Part shown: positions 1-10,874 of the stretch, piece after piece
Layout of the letters: each line of letters opens with the position of its first letter
Numbering within the stretch: position 1 is the stretch's first letter
Assembly (NCBI GenBank): GCA_037043455.1
Contig: JAWPHD010011268.1
Coordinates: 21,470-85,469 of the forward strand
Direction of reading: 5' to 3'
DNA from: Cyrtodaria siliqua
Lineage: Eukaryota; Mollusca; Bivalvia; Adapedonta; Hiatellidae
DNA: 64,000 nt
Made by a program: the position numbers and the translations under genes
Notes under the pieces: model-generated
The model's database searches: none
What the model saw: the letters and a program-made list of their open reading frames with translations, nothing else
What the model was told of the DNA's origin: nothing

Positions 1-2136
1 ACGGTATTATGAATGATCTACATGACATTGGTCTTAGAGGCCGATTACCCATTTTTATAGAGAAATTCTTAGATGATAGACAGTTTCGTGTCCGAATGGG
101 TTCAACCCTCTCTGATATTCATGAACAGGAGATGGGTGTTCCACAGGGCAGCATACTATCTGTCACACTTTTTAATATAAAGATTAACAGCATAGTAAAA
201 TGCATCAATCCAGGTGTGGATTGTTCGCTATATGTTGACGACTTTGTTATATGTTATCGTGCAAAAAACATGAATACTATCGAAAGACAATTACAACAAT
301 GTCTCAATAAACTTCAGACCTGGTCTGATGAAAATGGTTTTAAATTTTCTAAATCTAAAACTAATTGTATGCACTTTTGTCAACTTCGTAAACATCATGA
401 AGACCCTCATCTAACACTGGACGGGTCACCAATACCAGTAGTGGATGAGACAAAATTCCTTGGTCTTATTTTCGACCGTAAATTAACGTTTATACCACAC
501 CTTAAATACTTGAAGGCCAAATGCCTTAAAGCTCTTAACTTACTTAAAGTTGTTGCAAACACTAATTGGGGAGCAGATCGAAAAGTCCTCTTGCGACTTT
601 ACAGATCTCTTATTAGATCCAAGCTGGACTACGGCTCAGTAGTATATGGATCGACTCGCAAGTCGTACTTGCAGATGCTCGACCCTATACATAATCAAGG
701 ATTACGACTCGCCTTAGGTGCCTTTCGTACATCACCAGCCGAAAGTCTATATGTTGAAGCCAATAAACCATCACTGTCTCATAGACGAGACAAATTAGCT
801 CTTCAATACGCCATTAAATTAAAGTCTAGCCCTTCAAACCCAACTTTCGATAACGTTTTTCATCCTAGTTGTGGACCTCTTTTTGATCGAAAACCGAAGG
901 CCATTCGACCATTTGGTCTTCGTATTAAACCAAAATTAAGAGACACTGAAATCGACCTAAATTTGATTGCCAAGTACAAAGTACCACAAATTCCACCGTG
1001 GACTTTGGAAACTCCAACAATTATTTTTGATCTTTGTAATAATAACAAATCCAGTACAGACCCTACTGTCTTTCAAAGCAAATTTAATGAAATTATATCG
1101 AAATACAGTGACTTTCAACATATATACACAGATGGCTCTAAAGATGGAGATAAGGTAGCTGCAGCAGCTGTTCACAAACACAGCATAAAGAGCCGCCTGC
1201 CTGACAAGGCCTCTATCTTTTCAGCTGAACTTAAGGCAATTGAACTTGCCTTAAATTATATTCAGGAATCTGATGATGACCATTTCGTAATCTTTTCTGA
1301 TTCCCTTTCATCTCTTCAAGCACTGGGTAATATGAAACATGATAACCCAGTTGTGCTTCAACTTTTAGAAAAATACAATTCTCTTATAATTGATAATGTT
1401 ATTATTTTCTGCTGGCTTCCAAGCCATGTAGGAATACGTGGTAATGATAAAGCTGATAGTGCTGCTAAGGCAGCATTAGATTTACCTATATCTAATACCA
1501 AATTACCTTATACTGATTTTAAAAGTTGTATTAACACATATATTCGTAACTCTTGGCAAACCGCTTGGGATTTGTCCTTTAACAATAAACTCCATTCAAT
1601 TAAACCGTTACTCGGAGAATGGCGTTCTTCTACTAGACCCATTCGTCGAGAGGAAGTTATACTAGCCCGGTGCAGGATAGGGCATACACGTTATACTCAT
1701 TCATATTTAGTACAAGGTGAGCAATTACCAGAATGTATACCCTGCTTTGCACCGTTAACGGTCAAACACATCTTATTGGAATGTGTAGACTTTGATCCTA
1801 TGCGTCAAAGGTACTACAATGTTAATACTATGAAAGAGTTATATGATACTGTAGATTTTAGTCTTGTTTTAGATTTCCTCAAAGAGATCAGACTATATAA
1901 ATCATTGTAATGTGTTCTTATATATTTATACTTGTTTATATACCCGTTGACGGGCATTTTTTGATTTACATACATACTTTATATTACACCTTATCATCCC
2001 TTATTTTTTAATAATTTTATCTTTATATATTTACATTAATTTTTAATTAATTCTTCATTTTCATCATTTTTTTGCGCACAATATGACCTATTTATGTGTC
2101 GACGTGCCGTAAAACACCATTCATTCATTCATTCAT
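1..2136 (+). mobile_element. LINE copy A (I-group-like, APE-RT-RNase H family), 3' part
   Basis: Left edge cuts the element inside the RT domain. After the ORF2 stop (1910) a ~225-bp 3' UTR follows and ends in four CATT/ATTC repeats at 2118-2136. The same 3' UTR end (TGCGCACAATATGACC, then GACGTGCCGTAAAACACCAT) closes the other copies. RNase H after RT and a microsatellite tail instead of poly(A) point to the I/Nimb/Ingi group rather than Jockey or L1; that family call is from memory of domain order, not from a tree. Confidence 0.9.
3..1910 (+). CDS. ORF2 C-terminal part: reverse transcriptase, RNase H, Cys/His motif (partial)
   Basis: Open from the window edge to a stop at 1908-1910; the first Met is at 9. 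Counted from that Met: RT motif PQGS at residues 45-48, catalytic YVDD at 75-78 (V in place of the commoner A of YADD), an RT thumb/linker to about 360, then RNase H with TDGS (Asp 375), the AELKAIE motif, FSDS (Asp 431) and PSHVGIRGND. The C-terminus has C-x2-C-x7-H-x4-C starting near residue 576. This is the least damaged ORF2 stretch in the window: no internal stop and all visible RT and RNase H catalytic residues present. Missing residues relative to other copies: one Val in the AAAAV run. Confidence 0.9.
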   Translation, partial: GIMNDLHDIGLRGRLPIFIEKFLDDRQFRVRMGSTLSDIHEQEMGVPQGSILSVTLFNIKINSIVKCINPGVDCSLYVDDFVICYRAKNMNTIERQLQQCLNKLQTWSDENGFKFSKSKTNCMHFCQLRKHHEDPHLTLDGSPIPVVDETKFLGLIFDRKLTFIPHLKYLKAKCLKALNLLKVVANTNWGADRKVLLRLYRSLIRSKLDYGSVVYGSTRKSYLQMLDPIHNQGLRLALGAFRTSPAESLYVEANKPSLSHRRDKLALQYAIKLKSSPSNPTFDNVFHPSCGPLFDRKPKAIRPFGLRIKPKLRDTEIDLNLIAKYKVPQIPPWTLETPTIIFDLCNNNKSSTDPTVFQSKFNEIISKYSDFQHIYTDGSKDGDKVAAAAVHKHSIKSRLPDKASIFSAELKAIELALNYIQESDDDHFVIFSDSLSSLQALGNMKHDNPVVLQLLEKYNSLIIDNVIIFCWLPSHVGIRGNDKADSAAKAALDLPISNTKLPYTDFKSCINTYIRNSWQTAWDLSFNNKLHSIKPLLGEWRSSTRPIRREEVILARCRIGHTRYTHSYLVQGEQLPECIPCFAPLTVKHILLECVDFDPMRQRYYNVNTMKELYDTVDFSLVLDFLKEIRLYKSL

Positions 2137-2228
2137 CGTCAACCTGCTCATCATCGTCAATTCTCTCATCGTCAACCTGCTCATCATCGTCAATTCTCTC
2201 ATCGTCAACTGCAACATCATCGTCATTC
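2135..2228 (+). repeat. 33-bp tandem repeat, about 2.5 copies
   Basis: Unit begins ATCGTCAACCTGCTCATC and repeats directly after the tail of LINE copy A, with ATCGTC as an inner sub-repeat. It probably grew out of the element's ATTC tail or the target site. No coding sense. Confidence 0.7.
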
Positions 2229-3130
2229 TTAAAGAAAACATGGTCATATTGCTCAAAACTTTAACAGGTGTTCTTGTCATATAATAATGCATATGTGCTG
2301 ATTAAAATTATAGGTTCATTGATGGGTTCTTACAATACCTGTGATTGAATATACGTAAAATGGATTATAAGTTGGTAACTCTTAATTCGACGCTCCAGTT
2401 TATTTAAAAAAAAAAAATCATTCCAAGATTATTTATCAGATTATCCAGCCTTTACAATTTATTGCATTGATATTTTATTTCTACAATGATTACCTCGGAC
2501 ATAGGCGCTTCGAGTGCGGGAATCTGCTCGGCACAGGACTAACAAATGAAGGTCAGTTCGATTCTTAGCCCCCCCCCCCCCCCCCACCAGTCGGTGGTGG
2601 GGTGATAAGAATCAACCGACTGCTCGTTACTTAGCAGAGGGGTAGGACCCCCCCCCCCGAAATATAACCCACCTGTTGACCGTGGGTGGCGACCCGTGTC
2701 GTTGGAGAAGGGAGTCCTGGTGGTTGAGTGGCGTGGAGATCTGGTAGTTATCTCCACGTTGCAACACACCACTTTGGTCCGGACTTCAACTAGACGGGCG
2801 GTCAGATTTGGCCCGATCTGATCAATCGGTTTGTCACGCCAGCTATAAGAGATCCGACCTTATTATTCAGACAGTACCAGTACACTGTATCCTACTTACC
2901 TTTTATATTGTTCTACTTTAAACATTATATACATAGGGTATTTTATGGCGGTGGCGCACGGGCTAATCATGTATTTCAAAACGCTATATGGCTATACTCG
3001 TGCCACTTTTTAAGCGGAACATAAGTGCGGCTCTTTGACGTTTTAGTTAAGGGGTTATGTCCGCTGGGTGGTATGGGGGGACTGATGCGTTAGCTTTATA
3101 TGAGTATACCTTCTACGTATTCTTGGCATT
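2229..3130. other. Non-genic spacer with poly-C runs
   Basis: No gene seen. It contains a C run at about 2570-2585 followed by CACCAGTCGGTGGTG and a later GATTC/GAATC arm that could fold, a second C run near 2650-2659, and AT-rich flanks. The last part (about 3050-3130) may be the 5' UTR of the next LINE copy, since ORF1 starts at 3218. Confidence 0.5.
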
Positions 3131-3217
3131 TTGACTGTTGGATATCCACAGCAAATGTCCCCTTGTTGGACTCCGAGGTGGGTAAGAAGCGTGGAAGATG
3201 AATTCTTAACGCCCATC

Positions 3218-4635
3218 ATGGCATCACAAAACGCACACACTACGAACAAACGGGAACAAACAGAACATGAATCTGATACTGAGGAACCAGTGATCAACCA
3301 GTCCTTTCCTCGTTTTCTTATCATCGAATCAGAAGACGGGGAAAGACCTGTTGCAGATATGTCACCTTTTGCCATTCAAAAAACTGTCCAATCCATCGCT
3401 GGACATGTCAAACAAATTAAAAAATTAAAAAACAAAACTCTTCTAATTGAAACGGAAAAAAAATCCCACTCTGATAATTTATTAACAATTACTGAAATGC
3501 TAAACACAAAAGTAAAATGCTACCCTCACTCCTCTATGAATATCTCCAAAGGCGTCATCAGGTGACAAAATTATTAGTACAAATACTATCATACTCACAT
3601 TTGCAACACCCGTCTTACCAAAAACAATAAAGGTGGCATATCTGCAATTGCATGTTAATGCCTACATTCCAAACCCGTTACGTTGCTACAACTCCCAAGT
3701 CTTTGGGCACCACAACTCCAGGTGTACTAAAGAAGAACGTTGTGGTAAATGTGGCGACTCTGCATTCAAACATAACGAATCAGATTGTCCTAACGACCTC
3801 AAATGTACCAACTGCGGTCTGGGACATCACGCAAATTCAAAATTATGTGAAAAATTCAAAAAAGAAAAAGAAATCATAACAGTTAAATATACACAAAACA
3901 TTCTCTTTTCAGAAGCAAGAAAATTAATTGAAGAAAAATATAAAATTTCAAGTCCAACCTCTTACGCATCTATTCTCAAAACAACAGCAACACACACAGA
4001 ATGCAGGGATGCAAGTACGCAATACGAACCACAGCCAGAAATTCAAAATACAAAGAATACTTCCTCAGTATCAAATCCAAACAAAAGTCAACAAACACAA
4101 CTTAACAAACCAAAATTAAACTTTTCACCTAATCAAACTTTTACATTTAAATCGAACACAAAACCGGCAGGCTCTGGCAATGTCAAGAGCATGTCAATTT
4201 CTCAGAATTGGAAAGAGGGTTCTTCTAAGACTGAAGTCTAGAAGTTCCCCAGTCGTGAAGCCTAATACATCCTCGGTTGGAAGGCCTAGTGCTGCTCCGG
4301 CTAAGGAAGTTGGAAGGCCTAGTGCTGCTCCAACTAAGGAAGTTGGAAAGCCTAGTGCTTCTCCAACTGGGGAGCACAAGGAGCAGCCAAAGGTGTCTAA
4401 TGGCCCTATTGAGCTGCATAACAAATTCGAACAGCTTATGGACATTTCAGAGCCGGCAGCTGCACTGCCACTTCCATCCTCTCATGAAAGGTTAGTTGAG
4501 GTGCCACTTCAGCTGACTTCTTCCGGGGAGGAGGATCCATCAGTGGAGATGTCGCTGCTTGAGTCTCCTAAGACCTCTCCTAAATCTAAGGCCAAAAATA
4601 AAAACAAAATAAAAAATCGCCTTAGCGCTAAATAA
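3218..4635 (+). pseudogene. ORF1 of LINE copy B: gag-like zinc-knuckle protein, frameshifted
   Basis: Start chosen at ATG 3218 (MASQNAHTT); the frame is open upstream to 3131 but that part looks like 5' UTR. The N-terminal part runs to a stop after KGVIR near 3564, where about 25 residues seen in copy F are deleted with a frame change. The frame continues as STNTIILTF (from ~3570) into the knuckles: CYNS...C (second Cys of the first knuckle changed to Ser), C-x2-C-x5-H-x4-C, and C-x2-C-x4-H-type. A second frame change near 4200-4240 leads into a Pro/Ser/Lys-rich tail with three copies of a VGRPSAAP-like repeat, ending at 4633-4635. Such proteins bind element RNA in the RNP; here non-functional. 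Confidence 0.85.
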
Positions 4636-5438
4636 TCGTTAAAACTAATAAGATCATTCAATGGAATTGTCGAGGTTTGAAACCAAATTATGATGAAATC
4701 AGCTTAATTTTAAATGAACACCACCCTATTGCCTTTTGTTTTCAAGAAACATTCTTGAAGACAAGTGATAAGGTATCTTTTAAACAATACTCACTATACA
4801 ATCATATTTGTGATACCGGGGACAAGGCCACTGGTGGAGTTTCGATAATCATTAATCGAAACATTCCTCACAGACCTGTTGCCTTGAAAACAAATTTGCA
4901 AGCTATTGCGGTCAGTGTTACTATGCACAGAGTCATAACAATATGTTTCTTATATTTACCACCTAGTTCTTCACTAGACCCTAAAGATCTAAATCACCTA
5001 GTTGCACAATTGCCATCACCTTTTATACTCTTGGGCGATTTTAATGCACACAACTACATCTGGGGTTATAAAGATATAAACGATAAAGGCAAGACAATTG
5101 AGGATTTCTTAGCCAAAAACAATTTTTGTCTTTTTAATAATAAGTCACATACTTATTTACATCCTGCTGCAGGCTCTCATTCTTCCATTGATTTAACAAT
5201 ATGCGATCCAACACTTTTGATGGATTTTTCGTGGAGTGTTGGACACGACCTCTGTGGGGGTGACCACTTCCCCATATTTCTTGAAAATATCGGCCCTCCA
5301 CTTCTCGAAAAAACGCAACGATGGAAACTTCGCAAGGCTGATTGGACTACGTTTCAATCTCTTTGCGAGGAACAATTAAAGCCTTCCGTTTTCGAGGATG
5401 TCGAAGACGCAACTGCTCTTTTTACCAAAATTCTTCAC
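4635..5438 (+). pseudogene. ORF2 of LINE copy B, part 1: APE-type endonuclease
   Basis: Reads QWNCRGLKPN at the N-terminus, then FCFQETF (catalytic Glu), LLGDFNAHNYIWG (Asp/Asn), SHSSIDLTICDP and GGDHFP (catalytic Asp-His), the order of an apurinic-like endonuclease that nicks target DNA for target-primed reverse transcription. The frame overlaps the ORF1 stop in the -1 frame and shows no AUG near its start. Unlike copies F and G, the codon before the catalytic Glu is CAA (Gln), not TAA. It breaks at 5438 where copy B2 is inserted. Confidence 0.85.
5431..5438 (+). repeat. Left target-site duplication of nested copy B2 (TTCTTCAC)
   Basis: TTCTTCAC precedes the insert and recurs at 6945-6952, immediately after the insert's ATTCATTC tail. 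The A before each copy may extend it to 9 bp. The uninterrupted sequence (CTCTTCACGATATAG) is seen in copy G. Confidence 0.8.
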
Positions 5439-6944
5439 AATAGTATATGGATCGACTCGCAAGTCATACTTGCAGATGCTCGATCCTATACAGAACCAAG
5501 GATTACGACTCGCCTTAGGTGCCTTTCGTACATCACCAGCCGAAAGTCTATATGTTGAAGCTAATGAACCATCACTGTCTCATAGACGGGACAAGTTAGC
5601 CCTTCAATATGCCATTAAGTTAAAATCTAACCCTTCAAACCCAACTTTCGATAATGTCTTTAGTCCTAGTTATGAACCTCTTTTTGATCGAAAACCGAAG
5701 GCCATCAGACCATTTGGTCTTCGTATTAAATCAAAATTAAGAGACACTGAAATCGACCTAAATTTGATTGCCAAGTACAAAGTACCACAAATTCCACCGT
5801 GGACTTTGGAAACACCAACAATTATTTTCGATCTTTGTAATAGTAACAAATCCAGTACAGACCCCACTGTCTTTCAAAGCAAATTTAATGAAATTAAATC
5901 GAAATACAGTAACTTTCAACATATATACACAGATGGCTCTAAAGATGGAGATAAGGTAGCTGCAGCAGCTGTTGTTCACAAACACAGCATAAAGAGCCGC
6001 CTGCCTGACAAGGCCTCTATCTTTTCAGCTGAACTTAAGGCAATTGAACTTGCCTTAAATTATATTCAGGAATCTGATGATGACCATTTTGTAATCTTTT
6101 CTGATTCCCTTTCATCTCTTCAAGCACTGGGTAATATGAAACATGATAACTCAGTTGTGCTTCAACTTTTAGAAAAGTACAATTCTCTTATAATTGATAA
6201 TGTTATTATTTTCTGCTGGCTTCCAAGCCATGTAGGAATACGTGGTAATGATAGAGCTGATAGTGCTGCTAAGGCAGCATTAGATCTACATATATCTAAT
6301 ACCAAATTACCTTATACTGATTTTAAAAGTTGTATTAACACATATATTCGTAACTCTTGGCAAACCGCTTGGGATTTGTCAGTTAACAATAAACTCCATT
6401 CGATTAAACCGCTTCTCGGAGAATGGCGTTCTTCTAGTAGAGCCATTCGTCGAGAGGAAGTTGTCCTAGCCCGGTGCAGAATAGGGCATACACGTTATAC
6501 TCATTCATATTTATTACAAGGTGAGCAATTACCAGAATGTATACCCTGCTTTGCACCGTTAACGGTCAAACACATATTGCTGGAATGTGTAGACTTTGAT
6601 CCTATGCGTCAAAGGTACTACAATGTTAATACTATGACCGAGTTATTTAATACTATAGATTTTAGTCTAGTTTTAGATTTCCTTAAGGAAATCAGACTTT
6701 ATAAATCAGTATAATATGTTCTTGTATATAATTACTTTTTTATATACCCGTTTTCGGGCATTCGTTGATTTACATATATAGTTTATATTACTACCATATC
6801 ACCCCTTATTTTTTAATAGTTTTATCCTGATATATTTACATTAATTTTTAATTAATCCTTCATTTATTCATATCTCGTCGGTTTTTGCGCACAATATGAC
6901 ATCTTTATGTGTCGGCGTGCCGTAAAACAACATTCATTCATTCA
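5439..6944 (+). mobile_element. LINE copy B2, 5'-truncated, inserted into copy B
   Basis: Begins in the RT C-terminal region (AATAGTATATGGATCGACTC), runs through RNase H and 3' UTR, and ends in (ATTC)n at about 6930-6944. The flanking 8-9 bp duplication shows that this is a self-insertion by target-primed reverse transcription and not a rearrangement. Confidence 0.88.
5440..6714 (+). CDS. ORF2 fragment of copy B2: RT C-terminal part, RNase H and Cys/His motif
   Basis: Open to a stop at 6712-6714. It starts with YGSTRKSYLQMLD, carries TDGS, AELKAIE, FSDS, PSHVGIRGNDRAD and the terminal CIPC...H...C motif. The upstream open part from 5398 is host endonuclease DNA in the wrong frame. RNase H residues are intact, but without the RT core it is only a fragment. 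Confidence 0.8.
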   Translation: MVYGSTRKSYLQMLDPIQNQGLRLALGAFRTSPAESLYVEANEPSLSHRRDKLALQYAIKLKSNPSNPTFDNVFSPSYEPLFDRKPKAIRPFGLRIKSKLRDTEIDLNLIAKYKVPQIPPWTLETPTIIFDLCNSNKSSTDPTVFQSKFNEIKSKYSNFQHIYTDGSKDGDKVAAAAVVHKHSIKSRLPDKASIFSAELKAIELALNYIQESDDDHFVIFSDSLSSLQALGNMKHDNSVVLQLLEKYNSLIIDNVIIFCWLPSHVGIRGNDRADSAAKAALDLHISNTKLPYTDFKSCINTYIRNSWQTAWDLSVNNKLHSIKPLLGEWRSSSRAIRREEVVLARCRIGHTRYTHSYLLQGEQLPECIPCFAPLTVKHILLECVDFDPMRQRYYNVNTMTELFNTIDFSLVLDFLKEIRLYKSV

Positions 6945-6952
6945 TTCTTCAC

Positions 6953-9650
6953 GATATAGCTGATCAAACCATTCCAAAAACCTCGGCAAATCCTAAACGC
7001 CCACATAAACCATGGTACGACGATGACTGCAAAAAGGCAGTCAGCGATCGTAAAGCTGCATTAAATAATTTTAACTTGCGGCCAACTCAACAAATTTAGA
7101 TAACTTTAGAGTTTTTCGTGCGAAAGCCCGTCGTACTATTAAGGATAGCAAGAGGAAATCCTGGAGATCTTACGTCTCTAGGCTGAATTCTCGCTCATCA
7201 CTTAAGAAGACATGGGACATGGTCCGGAAAATAAGTGGTAAAGGTAATTCAAGTTATGTAAATCATCTTAAAACAGATAATCGAGATATAACATCTGTCA
7301 AAGATATTACAAACACTTTGGCAGAAACTTTTTCAAAAAATTCTTCTTCTGAAAATTGTCAACCAAATTTTCTGAAAAATAAGAAACAAAAAGAACAGAA
7401 GAAGCTGAACTTCAACTCGAAAAACTTGGAAAAATACAATAAACTATTCACTCTCAAAGAACTTCGAGAGTCCGTTAAAAAGGCTCATGATACATCAGCT
7501 GGTCCTGATGATATCCATTATCAATTACTAAAACATGTACCTGAATCCTGTCTCTCTACCCTTCTTAATATATTTAATAAAGTTTGGGTGACGGGAATCT
7601 TCCCCGATTCTTGGCGGGAAGCAATCGTTATTCCAGTCCCCAAACCTGGAAAGGATCATACGGACCCAATAAATTATCGCCCAATCGCTTTAACGAGTTG
7701 TATATGTAAAACCATGGAACGAATGATTAATGAGAGACTCGTTTGGTACCTGGAGTCCAACAAACTGATAACAAAGTATCAAAGTGGATTCCGGCGCCAA
7801 CGAGGCACAACAGACAATCTCATTCGATTTGAATCATTTATTAGGGAACCTTTCGTAAAAAAATAACAACTAGTCGCTGTATTTTTTGACTTGGAGAAAG
7901 CTTATGATACTGCATGGAAGTACGGTATTATGAATGATCTACATGACATTGGTCTTAGAGGCCGATTACCCATTTTTATAGAGAAATTCTTAGATGATAG
8001 ACAGTTTCGTGTCCGAATGGGTTCAACCCTCTCTGATATTCGTGAACAGGAGATGGGTGTTCCACAGGGCAGCATACTATCTGTCACACTTTTTAATATA
8101 AAGATTAACAGTATAGTAAAATGCATCAATCCAGGTGTGGATTGTTCGCTATATGTTGACGACTTTTTTATATGTTATCGTGCAAAAAACATAAATACTA
8201 TCGAGAGACAATTACAACAATGTCTCAATAAACTTCAGACCTGGTCTGATGAAAATGGTTTTAAATTTTCTTAAATACTTGAAGGCCAAATGCCTTAAAG
8301 CTCTTAACTTACTTAAAGTTGTTGCAAACACTAATTGGGGAGCAGATCGAAAAGTCCTCTTGCGACTTTACAGATATCTTATCAGATCCAAGCTGGACTA
8401 CGGCTCAGTAGTATATGGATCGACTCGCAAGTCGTACTTGCAGATGCTCGACCCTATACATAATCAAGGATTACGATGCCTTAGGTGCCTTTCATACATC
8501 ACCATCCGAAAGTCTATATGTTGAAGCCAATGAACCATCACTGTCTCATAGACGAGACAAATTAGCTCTTCAATACGCAATTAAATTAAAAGTCTAACCC
8601 TTCAAACCCAACTTCCGATAATGTTTTTAATCCTAGTTGTGAACCTCTTTTTGATCGAAAACCGAAGGCCATTCGACCATTTGGTCTTCGTATTAAACCA
8701 AAATTAAGAGACACTGAAATCGACCTAAATTTGATTGCCAAGTACAAAGTACCACAAATTCCACCGTGGACTTTGGAAACTCAAACAATTATTTTTGATC
8801 TTTGTAATAATAACAAATCCAGTACAGACCCTACTGTCTTTCAAAGCAAATTTAATGAAATTATATAGAAATACAGTGACTTTCAACATTTCTACACAGA
8901 TGGCTCTAAAGATGGAAATAAGGTAGCTGCAGCAGCTGTTCACAAACACAGCATAAGAGCCGCCTGCCTGACAAGGCCTCTATATTTTCAGCTGAACTTA
9001 AGGCAATTGAACTTGCCTTAAATTATATTCAGGAATCTGATGATGACCATTTCGTTATCTTTTCTGATTCCCTTTCATCTCTTCAAGCACTGGGTAATAT
9101 GAAACATGATAACCCAGTTGTGCTTCAACTTTTAGAAAAGTACAATTCTCTTATAATTGATAATGTTATTATTTTCTGCTGGCTTCCAAGCCATGTAGGA
9201 ATACGTGGTAATGATAGAGCTGATAGTGCTGCGCTAAGGCAGCATTAGATTTACATATATCTCATACCAAATTACCTTATACTGATTTTAAAAGTTGTAT
9301 TAACACATATATTCGTAACTCTTGGAAAACCGCTTGGGATTTGTCCGTTAACAATAAACTCCATTCAATTAAACCGTTGCTCGGAGAATGGCGTTCTTCT
9401 ACTAGCCCGGTGCAGGATAGGGCATACACGTTATACTCATTCATATTTATTACAAGGTGAGCAATTACCAGAATGTATACCCTGCTTTACACCGTTAACG
9501 GTCAAACACATATTATTGGAATGTGTAGACTTTGATCCTATGCGTCAAAGGTACTACAATGTTAATACTATGAAAGAGTTATTTGATACTGTAGATTTTA
9601 GTCTTGTTTTAGATTTCCTGAAAGAGATCAGACTATATAAATCATTGTAA
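6953..9650 (+). pseudogene. ORF2 of LINE copy B, part 2: RT, RNase H, broken
   Basis: Continues the host ORF2 after the nested insertion (DIADQTIPKTSANPKRPHKPW). Defects seen: one-base loss near 7089; an in-frame TAA at about 7864 (GAA in other copies) just before LEKAYDTAW; a deletion at ~8273 joining DENGFKFS to LKYLKAK across a TTAAAT microhomology; loss of four bases near 8477; TCG to TAG near 8867; extra bases near 9231; and a deletion near 9400 between two CTAG sites. RT motifs PQGS and YVDD are still readable (8060-8165). Confidence 0.85.
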
Positions 9651-9869
9651 TGTGTTCTTATATATATATACTTGTTTATATACCCGTTGACGGGCATTCG
9701 TTGATTTACATACATATTTTATATTACACCTGATCATCCCTTATTTTTTTAATAGTTTTATCTTTATATATTTACATTAATTTTTAATTAATACTTCATT
9801 TTCATAAATTTTTGCGCACAATATGACCTATTTATGTGTCGACGTGCCGTAAAACACCATTCATTCATT

Positions 9870-10313
9870 CTTCTACTAGACCCTTTCGTCGAGAGGATGT
9901 TATCCTAGCCCGGTGCAGGATAGGGCATACACGTTATACTCATTCATATTTATTACAAGGCGAGCAATTACCAGAATGTATATACCCTGCTTTGCACCGT
10001 TAACGGTCAAACACATCTTATTGGAATGTGTAGACTTTGATCATATGCGTAAAAGGTACTACAATGTTAATACTATGAAAGAGTTATTTGATACTGTAGA
10101 TTTTAGTCTTGTTTTAGATTTCCTAATAGAGATCAGACTATATAAATCATTATAATGTGTTCTTATATATATTTACTTGTTTATATGTATAGTTTTATCT
10201 TTATATATTTACACTAATTTTTAAATAAAACTTCATTTTTCATCCATTTTTGCGCACAATATGACCTATTTATGTGTCGACGTGCCGTAAAACACCATGC
10301 ATTCATTCATTCG
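9870..10313 (+). mobile_element. LINE copy D, strongly 5'-truncated
   Basis: Starts directly after the ATTCATTC tail of copy B with TTCTACTAGACCC, inside the RNase H C-terminal region. It includes the Cys/His motif (9913-10155 is open; ECVDFD readable), a shortened 3' UTR and an ATTCATTC tail at about 10299-10313. No separate target duplication can be told from the tail repeats. Confidence 0.85.
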
Positions 10314-10841
10314 ATTCTTACCTTCAGTGCTTCCCTGTACTGGTCTAGTGTAATTCCTGAAAAGACACACCGTTTACTTGTGCGACAACATTTAAAACAC
10401 ACATTGATTGATAAATATATCTTTATTTATAAACTTGTGCAATCTAAACTTTTAATAATACAAAAGTTACTAGATGTAGAGAAGGGATATATAAACTGGT
10501 TTCTTAAGGTCAAAAGCTTGCTAGAGAAATATTGTTTTATGTATGTTAAACAAACATTGCTAGATGAATTTTTACAAGAATTCAGAGCCAGAGTTGATAC
10601 GAATCAGGTACTCATGTTGTATAAAGTAGTTAAAGAAAGCTTTGACCTTGCACATTATTACCTCTTGTGTAAATATAATTCCAACATACCTGTATCGCAA
10701 TTGCGATGCGTCCACATCTTGCACGAGTCACCCTCGATGGCATGCTGCCTGGGTCGAACCTCGAGCCCACAAGAAACACAAAACGCGGACATAACAAATA
10801 CTCAAAAATCCGTTTACAAAATATAATTAACACAATATAAT
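10314..10841 (+). other. Island between LINE copies D and E, probable fragment of another retroelement
   Basis: Open from 10272 to 10826, but the first 40 bases belong to copy D. The readable part contains YINWFLKVKSLLEKYCFMYV and LLDEFLQEFRARVD. This resembles a helical stretch I recall from the C-terminal part of other mollusc LINE ORF2 proteins; I could not test that. On the minus strand, GGTTCGACCC near 10750 fits a tRNA B box, so a SINE piece may be present. The last 40 bases are AT-rich. Confidence 0.4.
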
Positions 10842-10874
10842 TTTCTGATTCCCTTTCATCTCTTCAAGCACTGG

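Larger units (their letters stand above)
3131..9869 (+). mobile_element. LINE copy B: near full-length host element interrupted by nested copy B2
   Basis: Runs 3131-5438, is interrupted by another copy of the same family (5439-6944), and resumes at 6953 with the sequence expected after the break (GATATAGCTGATCAAACC, as in copies F and G). It carries ORF1, ORF2 endonuclease, RT, RNase H, 3' UTR and (ATTC)n tail near 9857-9869. Without the insert it is about 5.2 kb, the most complete copy here. It is dead: ORF1 has frameshifts, ORF2 has several frameshifts, stops and deletions. The exact 5' end is uncertain. Confidence 0.85.
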
